From: Planctomycetota bacterium
Lineage (GTDB): Bacteria > Planctomycetota > Planctomycetia > Pirellulales > Pirellulaceae
DNA: 64,000 nucleotides
NCBI GenBank assembly: GCA_029259935.1
Contig: JAJDEH010000476.1
Coordinates: forward strand, 1 to 64,000
Direction: 5' to 3'
Each line of letters starts with the position of its first letter. The first letter of the stretch is position 1. The position numbers and the translations under genes are program-made. A model generated the notes under the pieces. That model had not been told where the DNA came from. It saw only the letters and a program-made list of their open reading frames with translations, and ran no database searches. Below, piece after piece: positions 42,201 to 49,951 of the stretch.

Positions 42201-44108
42201 TCACGGCTCTACCTTCTTCACACGAACATCGACCGTGCCGCTGGCCGGGATATCGACGCGCACCGTGAGAATGCAATGTTCTTTGTTATCGCTCGTTATC
42301 CTTGATTCGATGCTGCCTCCTTCGGCGCGATATTCGCCCGACTTCAGCAGAAAGGTTATTCTTCCCAAAGGAAACGCCTGTCGATAGTTGTTCGTGATCG
42401 TCGCCGTGTTGCTGGTTGACGTGCCATCGTTGGCGGATGAGAAGTTCACACGTAACGGTGGCATCTCATCTCGGGCAAACGGAATCGGTGCCGTCTCGTG
42501 GCCGTCGTAGGTGCATAAGTCGACTCGATTGTTCTGAAAGCGAACGACGCGAAAGCTGACGGCGTTGGTCTTGCCGACTCGTCGAGTGGGCGTGGCGCCC
42601 AGGTTCATGACCTTCTTGCCGATCCCGTGAGCGTCGTGGATCATGCGAATACCGTGGCGATCGAGGAATTGGATCGGCGCGTTGCTTTCAAACGCATTGA
42701 TGATCTTCAGCCTAGCCTTGGGCCGAGCCGCCAGCAACGCCTCTGCCTTCTGCGTGCCGACGTGCCACGGGTGACCAAAGTTCAACACGCTGATGTCGGG
42801 CCCCAAATCGATCCGCCCAACCGGGTCGCCGAACCACGATTCGTGGCCGGGAAACTGGTGGTTTCCAAACGTGATGCCGTAAGGCATTTCCAATCCAGAA
42901 AAGGCACCGGAAATGTAGGCCGGGTTGCACGCCGTGCTGCACAGTACCATGTCCGGAGCGATGATATTGATCATTGTCGCCAGTCGCTTGAGGTATTCAG
43001 CTTGGTACTGAGCCGACGTATCGAGATGGCCGAACGTCACCAGCACCGGATCCGTTGTCGGATAGTCTTGTATGACGTGAACGCTGCGCGGAGATCGGCA
43101 CAAGCCCGTGCGACGTCCTCCGGTGATTTGCACTTCCAGATCGTACACTCCGGGTGGCATGTCCGTTGGTAATTCGGCAACGACTTCGCGGTCATAGTAG
43201 TACGCGGCCGATTCGTCCTCCTTGAACGTGAGCACCCGCGAGATCGTCGCCGGTCCAACCGATCGTGTCAGGCGCACTTGGTCGATCGTCGAGTTGAAGC
43301 CAAGGAACCTGGCTCGAAACGATTCGCCCGGACGGCGAGTCGCGGGGCGGTTCATGGCCGGAAAGCGAAAGCGGCGAATGACCGTCGCGTCGTCGCGCCG
43401 CATGTAGATTGGCGGCAGTTTCGTTTCTTGCCCGGCGACAATTTCAAGCAGCTCAACGCGAGCGGTCCGCCATCCGCTGGCCACGACCTCTAGCGCATAG
43501 TCCTTGCTCGGCGGTAAGCCCGTCAGAGCACAGCCGCCCGTCATCCAATTCCGCACCAGGCTGTCGCGAACGATCTTGTCGCCGTCGCGCAGGATCGCTC
43601 GGGCATCGACCAAGTAGGCATTCGCCTCGCCGTTGAGCGTAAAGCGCACATCGCCGCGGGGTTGCGTCCACGTACGAAAACTTTCGATCCGGCAGCCACT
43701 ACCATTGGCCTGAAGATGCTCGATCCGCACGGTATGTCGGCCGTTCTTTAGCCCCCCTGCCAGCAAAACTTCACGCGGCAGCTCGCGCGGGCTCAAGGCC
43801 TTGGCATCACTGCCGTCTATGGAAACTTGGAGTAGGCCCAAACTGGGCGGACCGTATGCCGGTACGTTATGTCCGCCCAATCGAACCGCAACCGCCGTGC
43901 CGTCGAATGAAAATTCCAGCTTCGCGGCGTCCTGCTCGGTACGAAGGTGGCTCGTCGCCGCGTAGCGAAACCGATCTTCGCGCCATTCGCCGTGGCGCGT
44001 CACGCGTTGAGCGTCCAAGGCGGAAACGACTTCATCCGCGCCAAGTGCCGAGCTCTGGACCGTCAAGACGGTGAGTGACAGCAACCAACATGAAACACAG
44101 ATCTTCAT
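42201..44108 (-). CDS. Secreted protein with degenerate metallophosphoesterase-like domain
   Basis: 635 residues. A signal peptide (CVSCWLLSLTVLTVQSSALG) is followed by a beta-rich domain (about 40-160), a carboxypeptidase-regulatory-like part (about 160-240, DYALEVVASGWRTARVELLE) and then a region reminiscent of calcineurin-type phosphoesterases: VLVTFGHLDTSAQYQAEYLK, PDMVLCSTACNPAYISGAFS and MPYGITFGNHQFPGHESWFG (GNHQ in place of GNHE/D). A later IRMIHDAHGIGKKV could supply another metal ligand. The classic DxH first motif is replaced by GHLD, so activity is uncertain. The end is a beta-sandwich. It is secreted, and the start is clear. Confidence 0.68.
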   Translation of the reverse strand: MKICVSCWLLSLTVLTVQSSALGADEVVSALDAQRVTRHGEWREDRFRYAATSHLRTEQDAAKLEFSFDGTAVAVRLGGHNVPAYGPPSLGLLQVSIDGSDAKALSPRELPREVLLAGGLKNGRHTVRIEHLQANGSGCRIESFRTWTQPRGDVRFTLNGEANAYLVDARAILRDGDKIVRDSLVRNWMTGGCALTGLPPSKDYALEVVASGWRTARVELLEIVAGQETKLPPIYMRRDDATVIRRFRFPAMNRPATRRPGESFRARFLGFNSTIDQVRLTRSVGPATISRVLTFKEDESAAYYYDREVVAELPTDMPPGVYDLEVQITGGRRTGLCRSPRSVHVIQDYPTTDPVLVTFGHLDTSAQYQAEYLKRLATMINIIAPDMVLCSTACNPAYISGAFSGLEMPYGITFGNHQFPGHESWFGDPVGRIDLGPDISVLNFGHPWHVGTQKAEALLAARPKARLKIINAFESNAPIQFLDRHGIRMIHDAHGIGKKVMNLGATPTRRVGKTNAVSFRVVRFQNNRVDLCTYDGHETAPIPFARDEMPPLRVNFSSANDGTSTSNTATITNNYRQAFPLGRITFLLKSGEYRAEGGSIESRITSDNKEHCILTVRVDIPASGTVDVRVKKVEP

Positions 44109-44176
44109 TGGTGATCCTACCAGGTTCGAATTATGAATTATGATTGCGGCAGTTCCCTGGCATGCCGAAAGACTAA

Positions 44177-46156
44177 CTAGCTAACACGCGTCACCTTGTC
44201 GACTTTGCCGACTATCAACTCATCCGTGATAACGCCGCCGTCGGGAAGTTCTTCGTAGACTTCAAGCAGCAAGTTCTCCATTCCCGTTAGGACACGGCAT
44301 TTTTCGTCGGGCGCTAGTTCGTCAAAGCCGGTAGCATGTGCTCCAGATTGCTGGCGATAGGGCGCTAGAAACAACCGCTCAACCGGTGCCAGCGCCAGGT
44401 AATGGAGTACGGCCTTCATGACCAGCTTGGCGACCACCTCTGGGCCGGCCGAATCGTCAATGCTTTGCATGTGGGGCTTCAAGCATTGAGCCACGCTGAG
44501 GATCCGCATGTCGTTCATCATGTTTCCTTCACGCTGGATGGCTCCGCCTGCCACCGCACGGTAGCCGCTTTGCGTCAGGCCGCCGCCGATCAACTCCGCC
44601 ATCATCGCCGACAGTGGATCCGCCGCAGGCTCCTTGCGAATGTAAGCCTCCGCAATCCCGGCAAGCCTAGTCAACTCAGCCGTGGAGGGACCGCTGCCAT
44701 GGTACGCCGCCGCCTCTTCAACCGGCGCTTGTGCGGCGGCAATCTCGCCGGACAGGCCCTCCAAGCGGTCCAGCATTCGGTTCAGCGCCGGGCGCTGCGA
44801 ACCTGCGACCTTGGCCGGGTCGTTTGCCAGATCATGCGCCAGTTGTTTCGCTTTTTCGATCGTGGCCGGATCCTTCTGCTCGTTCGCGAGATTAAACCAA
44901 CACGAAGTTAGCCAAAATTCGCCTTCGTGGTGTGGTGTGGGCACTTGGGCGTGAACCTCGAAACAGGCAATGGCATCGCGCGACCGATCGTGGACCATCA
45001 AGTCCTTGCCAAAATCATACAACCGCTTGCAGACCGCCGGCGCCAACGGCTGGTCACCCCGCAGTCCTTGGTCGCGCACGCCTCCGAGATAGCAAGTCAA
45101 ACGGGGCAACAGCAGTTCCGTCAGTCGCCCATGATCGAGATCGGGCAGTCCTAACCGCGGATGTGCCTGCCGAACTTTTGGATAACCGGCAAGTATCGTC
45201 GCCAAATATGTGACGCGATCCAGTTTGTGAAGTTGAGCAATGTCCTCGCCGACAAGGTCGATCTCATCCAAGGGATAAGCCGAACAGAGTTCTCCCACCT
45301 CGTCGTCCGTGTATCCGGCGATAAAGCGATAGATGTCGCCAACGTCGTTGGTTGCGTCAAAAGCATCAACGATGGACGGTGCCGCGGCAGGCGTGCTAGA
45401 CGCAGTGGCCGGGTTTTCCGCGGGCGGCGAAGTTCCGCCTTGCTCGCTCACCAGACAGGCGCTGCAAGTGGCGTCTCTCCAATCGCCCTCTCGGCAAGCA
45501 ATGCAAACGGGTTGGTCGCAAGCCATGCACCTGACCAACATCAGCTCGGCCACGATGCGGGCCGCGGTCCCCAAATCGTGGAAAGTCGTCGACTTCAGCG
45601 CCAGATCGAAATGTCGCTCTCCCATCGTCGTGACAACCGTGTCCCTGAGTGCATGCCAGGCTTCGGGCGCGGCAGACATCATGATCACTAGCGGCGTATT
45701 ACGAGTCGGAAGTAAGACTCCGCACTGAGCGCAGCAGTCGCAGTCGTCATCAACGATTTCCGCTTTCTGGAATAGCTTTTTCAGGCCGTCGTTGGCCCGG
45801 CCGCGCGAAGGCAATTTAGCCGGAGTTTTTTCCGCTGGCATCGCTGAATGATCCGCCGTTACGCCGGACGAACCGCTTGGTATTTGTGTTTGTATTTCCG
45901 CACGCGGCGTACTTTCGTCATCCGCAGCGGGTTGCTCTGGTTGCGCGGCATCAACAATGGCGGAGATCGCGTTGTCGCCATGTTGACCGCTGGATGCTGG
46001 ACAGGACTTGCAACTGACCGTCTCACCCAAATCGTTGCGGCAGGCGATGCAAACGCGGTCGTCGCAGTCTTTGCAATTCAGCAAGCTGAGTTCGGTGGCG
46101 ATATTGGCCAGCGTGCCGAAGTCGTGGATGACCATGGACTTCAGGGGCCAAATCAA
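44177..46156 (-). CDS. C8 zinc-repeat protein B, C-terminal part (downstream of a frameshift)
   Basis: A 659-codon frame that opens from a TTG inside the preceding gene. Its first 52 residues (LKSMVIHDFGTLANIATELS, then C-x2-C-x4-C-x2-C-x9-C-x2-C) are the missing second half of repeat B3, whose first half is in the other frame. Repeat B4 follows at about residues 124-234: CAQCGVLLPT (C142, C145), RHFDLALKSTTFHDLG, C210/C213, C218/C221, C231/C234. Residues about 262-659 form a helical domain (DDEVGELCSAYPLDEIDLVG, FGKDLMVHDRSRDAIACFEV) of no recognised family. It is not a natural start; this is one gene with the frame at 46023-47840, together about 1220 residues. The role is unknown. Confidence 0.75.
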   Translation of the reverse strand: MIWPLKSMVIHDFGTLANIATELSLLNCKDCDDRVCIACRNDLGETVSCKSCPASSGQHGDNAISAIVDAAQPEQPAADDESTPRAEIQTQIPSGSSGVTADHSAMPAEKTPAKLPSRGRANDGLKKLFQKAEIVDDDCDCCAQCGVLLPTRNTPLVIMMSAAPEAWHALRDTVVTTMGERHFDLALKSTTFHDLGTAARIVAELMLVRCMACDQPVCIACREGDWRDATCSACLVSEQGGTSPPAENPATASSTPAAAPSIVDAFDATNDVGDIYRFIAGYTDDEVGELCSAYPLDEIDLVGEDIAQLHKLDRVTYLATILAGYPKVRQAHPRLGLPDLDHGRLTELLLPRLTCYLGGVRDQGLRGDQPLAPAVCKRLYDFGKDLMVHDRSRDAIACFEVHAQVPTPHHEGEFWLTSCWFNLANEQKDPATIEKAKQLAHDLANDPAKVAGSQRPALNRMLDRLEGLSGEIAAAQAPVEEAAAYHGSGPSTAELTRLAGIAEAYIRKEPAADPLSAMMAELIGGGLTQSGYRAVAGGAIQREGNMMNDMRILSVAQCLKPHMQSIDDSAGPEVVAKLVMKAVLHYLALAPVERLFLAPYRQQSGAHATGFDELAPDEKCRVLTGMENLLLEVYEELPDGGVITDELIVGKVDKVTRVS

Positions 46157-47840
46157 AGTGATTTTGGCCCAAGGTGAGGACGACCAAATCCTTGAACGCG
46201 GAAAAGGCTTGGGGCTGGTTGGCGATCATCAAGGTGAGCGTCAATATGGAGTCAACCGTTGGCAGCAGAATCTTACATCGATCGCACTCGGCAAAATCCG
46301 CGACTTCGCTCCTTTCGTAAAACGCCTTCAATTCGCCATTGTGCCGGTCGTGGGACGACGCCGATCCGGCTTGCGCCGGCGCGGAAACCTCGACACGTGG
46401 TTCGGTGTCCGCCGCCCGGCACTTGCGCCGGTGTTTTTGCAGGCTTTTCAACTTCAGGCGAGTGCCGCAATCGGAGCATGTCGTCCACTCGCCTTGATCC
46501 GGCTGGGCCGTCACCGGAGGTTCGACGGGTGGGCATTCCGATTGCTTCGCGCCATCGCCCAATGACTTTGTTGGATGCCACTTTTTACGATGTTTGTCCA
46601 AGCTTTGCCGCTTGACGCGGGCGCCGCAATCGGGGCAACTAGTCCACTGCTCGTCTTTCGCCTCCTCCATTGCGTCGGCTTCGACAGTACCGCCGGATCT
46701 GGAGGAGATCGGGGCGCTGTGCGTGGCGGCGGGTTCTTGCGATGCAACGGATGATAGTTCCGTGGCTAACGATTCAAGTTCTTCGGCATGATCAGTCACG
46801 AACCGGTGGACGGCTGCTTCGCGAGACTGGCCCGCATCGTTGCCGTCGCCCGCTACATCGGTCCGATCAGGAAGCACCCGCGATTCTTGGACGGCCGCTT
46901 CCGTTTCGTTCGCCGACGAATCATCAGCGGTTGCAATGCCGTCGGCCAGCTCAGGCGCGCCAATCGATTGGGATTCCGTTGATGTTGAAGCACCGGGCGC
47001 GCTTTCTGGCCCGCGGTCGGCATCGTGTTGCTTGGCTTCCGTTTCAAGCGGACTTGAAGGCGGGCTCGTGGCCGCTGGCGGCCAAGCATTCGCTTTCTTG
47101 TCGCAGCCGGCGCATGTCGTGCCCTGCGCGTTGTCCTTACGGCAAGCTCGGCAAAACAGTTGTCCGCAGTCGCCGCAGGGCTGCAGTTTGAACTGGTTCA
47201 ATACATGATCGCGTGTTGCGGCATCGGGATTGGCGGCGGATGCACCTGGCAAGTCGAAGTGTTGCCCGCCCAACAACTTCACGATGCTCGCTTGATATGA
47301 ACACCACGCCTTGTTTTGATCGTCGAATCCCTGTAGCAACGGCTGGCCAAATTCGTGCGGAAGTAACACGCCACAGCCGGCGCACGTCCCAACATGGCCG
47401 GTATTACCGACCTTCTCGAAGAACTTTTGTAACTTTGGGTTGGCACCGCCTCGGCGAATGGACTGCGTGCCCCCAATGCACTCCACGCAAGCGGTGGAGT
47501 CACCTTTGTTCTGACGGCACGCTTGGCAGAACTGCCGGCCACAGCGGTCGCACGGCTGCAGCTTGAATTGGTTCAGTACGTGAGTACGGTTTTGATCGCC
47601 GGAACTCGCGCCAGATGCCGGCGGCATGTCGAAATGCTGCTTCCCAAGCAGCTTCATAATGCTCAACTCGAAAGAGCACCAAGCCTTGTTCCGAGCATCG
47701 AAACCGTGCAAAAGCGGCTCGGCAAATTCGTGCGGAAGCATCAAGCCACAGGCGGCGCACGTCCCAACTTGGCCGGCGTTGCCAAGTTTCTCGAAAAACT
47801 TACCAAGCTTTGCGTTCGCGGCGTCTCGCCGAACAGCCAT
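46023..47840 (-). CDS. C8 zinc-repeat protein B, N-terminal part (ends in a frameshift)
   Basis: 605 codons. Repeat B1 (residues 9-121) carries C28/C31 with GLMLP, KQHFDM, then C97/C100, C105/C108 and C118/C121. Repeat B2 (133-246) repeats it at a 125-residue period: C153/C156, GVLLP, GQHFDLP, C222/C225, C230/C233, C243/C246. A long disordered acidic linker follows. Two CxxC..H zinc-finger-like units come next (WTSCPDCGARVKRQSLDKHR, WTTCSDCGTRLKLKSLQKHR), then the first half of repeat B3 (AECDRCKILLPT, QNHFDLA). There the frame runs into a nonsense tail rich in Arg, Leu and His. One base too many in a run of four C (plus strand GGGG at 46144-46147) explains the split. It starts 57 bases after protein A. 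Confidence 0.78.
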   Translation of the reverse strand: MAVRRDAANAKLGKFFEKLGNAGQVGTCAACGLMLPHEFAEPLLHGFDARNKAWCSFELSIMKLLGKQHFDMPPASGASSGDQNRTHVLNQFKLQPCDRCGRQFCQACRQNKGDSTACVECIGGTQSIRRGGANPKLQKFFEKVGNTGHVGTCAGCGVLLPHEFGQPLLQGFDDQNKAWCSYQASIVKLLGGQHFDLPGASAANPDAATRDHVLNQFKLQPCGDCGQLFCRACRKDNAQGTTCAGCDKKANAWPPAATSPPSSPLETEAKQHDADRGPESAPGASTSTESQSIGAPELADGIATADDSSANETEAAVQESRVLPDRTDVAGDGNDAGQSREAAVHRFVTDHAEELESLATELSSVASQEPAATHSAPISSRSGGTVEADAMEEAKDEQWTSCPDCGARVKRQSLDKHRKKWHPTKSLGDGAKQSECPPVEPPVTAQPDQGEWTTCSDCGTRLKLKSLQKHRRKCRAADTEPRVEVSAPAQAGSASSHDRHNGELKAFYERSEVADFAECDRCKILLPTVDSILTLTLMIANQPQAFSAFKDLVVLTLGQNHFDLAPEVHGHPRLRHAGQYRHRTQLAELQRLRRPRLHRLPQRFG

Positions 47841-47897
47841 GGATGCTACTCCCAGGAGGTCGATGGTTCTAATGAGAGATTAGTTGCCCACGAATCA

Positions 47898-49661
47898 CTA
47901 TTCCAGCAGCTTTTCCAGTGCGTCGACCGACTCTTCCATACTCTTGATCGCGGAATCAACTGCCGTCGCGCCTGGTCCCGAGAGGTTGGATCGCCTTCGC
48001 TTCAGTTCGGCTAGCTTCGCACGGGTTTCTTGAAGATCTTTGGACAGTTGTTCCCTGTCTGAAAGTGGCACCCGTGTTTTGGTTGGATTGTCTTGCGGCA
48101 CGGTATCGGCGGTCGCCGGATCGGAGGTCGGGGTGAACTGGTCTGTTGCGCCCGAATCGGATTGGACCTCCGCCGGCGCGACGGCCGAAGCAGGGTTGGG
48201 CCGATTGTAGCCGGCAACCCGGCTCAAAAAGCTAATCGCCAGCGGCAGCAAACACAATATTGCAATGGCCCATCCGCTGAAACGGATGGATTTGTCGTGA
48301 CGTTCGTATTTCGAATCATCAACTCCGCGCTTCTTGTGATTCGCTTTCACGAGCACGGAAATGGTCGCCAACGGAATCATGAACAGAATTGTCAACCCGA
48401 TCGCCACGCAAGGCGACGCGATCGTCAACAGCACCTTGCTGCCAAAACCTGGTTCGATGAGGTATTCGAACCAGACCATGCCGAGGAACACCGCGGTAAA
48501 CAACATGCTGATGTACGCGCCGACATGGGGCACCGCCTCGGAGTCTGAGTTCTTTTTGGCGTTTTCACGGGATGAACTCTTTCGCGCGGTGACACCACTT
48601 TTCTTCCCATCACCACCAACCCCGTGACGGTCGCGACATTTATTCTCGTGACGACTGAGGTTCTTGGTCTTGACCAGGGTGTTGCAAAGCGAACACTTTA
48701 CCCAGCCCTGCTCTTCTAATTCCGCCGAAATAGTTTCGGTTTCGGACGTTACCGCCTCGTCGATAACCCGATCTTCCGGAAGGTGGGTTTCGTCACCGTC
48801 TGGAAAGTCGGATTCGTCGTTCAGTTGAGCATCGTTTAGCTGAAGGTCGCCTCGTTGAACGTTGCTTTGTTGAGTGTCGCTGGGCTGATGATCGCTTGTT
48901 TGATTGTCGTTTCGTTGCAGAGGAGGCTGGTTTTCGGGTACCTCCACAATTTCCGGACTTGGTCGATGCCTGACTACGGACATTGGCTGACCGCGGAAAA
49001 TCGTCGAGGTCACGTCACTCCAGTTGTCTTGATCGTCGGCCATCGCGTCGGTAACGAAGTCCGGTTCGAACTCGTTTTGGGTTCGCAGCAGTTCGACGGC
49101 GATTCGCGAACTCCACTCAAGGCCTTGCGTCTCCTCAAACATGGCGATGACACGCGGATGGATGTAGTACGTAGTGAACCCGTCTTCAACCTGTTTGTGT
49201 ATCAGTGTCGCAACGATGCGAGCGACGCGCTTCGCTGGTGCGTCTTGTCGTTCCTCGGCGGAGGCCGAACTGCATTGATTACAGACCGCATCCTTTCGCG
49301 GTCCGCTCCGGCAGCCGATACAAAAACGTCCCCCGCATCGCGTGCAGTCACTCAAGACCCATTCGGATACATAGTCAGCTAGAGCGCCGACATCACGAAT
49401 ACGCGCACCCGAGAGGTTGAAATGCTGCTCGCCCAAAATCGAGATGACGGCGTCTGAGAAGTTTCGCCAGAGAGGCCCGTTCTGGCCGGAAGTGGCCAAG
49501 TTGAAAAACTTGGTCGATACCTTGTCCATCCCACTGGGCAGAAGGATGCCACATCCGTCACACTCGGAGTAACAATCGCTCAAACCGACTTCTGACTCTT
49601 CGTAGAATCTACGAAGCTCGGCGTTGAGGCCGGCATTCTTGGCTTTGAGGTTGCTTGCCAC
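47898..49661 (-). CDS. C8 zinc-repeat protein A with membrane segments and coiled coil
   Basis: 587 residues. Residues 12-130 form one copy of the C8 repeat: LNAELRRFYEESEVGL, CDGCGILLPS (C34/C37), GEQHFNLSG, C106/C109 (CTRC), C114/C117 (CIGC), C127/C130 (CNQC), with the same spacings as in protein B. A polar linker (about 220-310) follows, then a CxxC..H..C finger (WVKCSLCNTLVKTKNLSRHE). Three to four membrane segments come next (MLFTAVFLGMVWFEYLIEPG, VLLTIASPCVAIGLTILFMI, SGWAIAILCLLPLAISFLSR), then a coiled coil (DREQLSKDLQETRAKLAELK). The zinc part is expected inside the cell and the anchor in the membrane. It is co-directional with protein B, 57 bases away. Confidence 0.8.
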   Translation of the reverse strand: MASNLKAKNAGLNAELRRFYEESEVGLSDCYSECDGCGILLPSGMDKVSTKFFNLATSGQNGPLWRNFSDAVISILGEQHFNLSGARIRDVGALADYVSEWVLSDCTRCGGRFCIGCRSGPRKDAVCNQCSSASAEERQDAPAKRVARIVATLIHKQVEDGFTTYYIHPRVIAMFEETQGLEWSSRIAVELLRTQNEFEPDFVTDAMADDQDNWSDVTSTIFRGQPMSVVRHRPSPEIVEVPENQPPLQRNDNQTSDHQPSDTQQSNVQRGDLQLNDAQLNDESDFPDGDETHLPEDRVIDEAVTSETETISAELEEQGWVKCSLCNTLVKTKNLSRHENKCRDRHGVGGDGKKSGVTARKSSSRENAKKNSDSEAVPHVGAYISMLFTAVFLGMVWFEYLIEPGFGSKVLLTIASPCVAIGLTILFMIPLATISVLVKANHKKRGVDDSKYERHDKSIRFSGWAIAILCLLPLAISFLSRVAGYNRPNPASAVAPAEVQSDSGATDQFTPTSDPATADTVPQDNPTKTRVPLSDREQLSKDLQETRAKLAELKRRRSNLSGPGATAVDSAIKSMEESVDALEKLLE

Positions 49662-49951
49662 GGAAAGTTGGAGAGGCTGAACTATGATCTACTGTCGCGT
49701 GACCGGAAAGTTTCTTTGGTCCGTCGCGACCTTCAACTATCGTAACCTCGATCGACTTGCCTCAATAGACAATCGGCGATGGAAGACCGATTTGCGAACT
49801 TTTGAGCATTATGGGGATATCCCTGACGCCGCAGGGCAAGCTTGAGGCAACCGTTTGCTGGGCAGACGCCTTCGTGAAGGCCAAGGCGTCTCGTCGGTGC
49901 GCGCAAATGGCCTAGAGTTTCAACAGAGGCGATGTCCCGCCAACGATTGAG

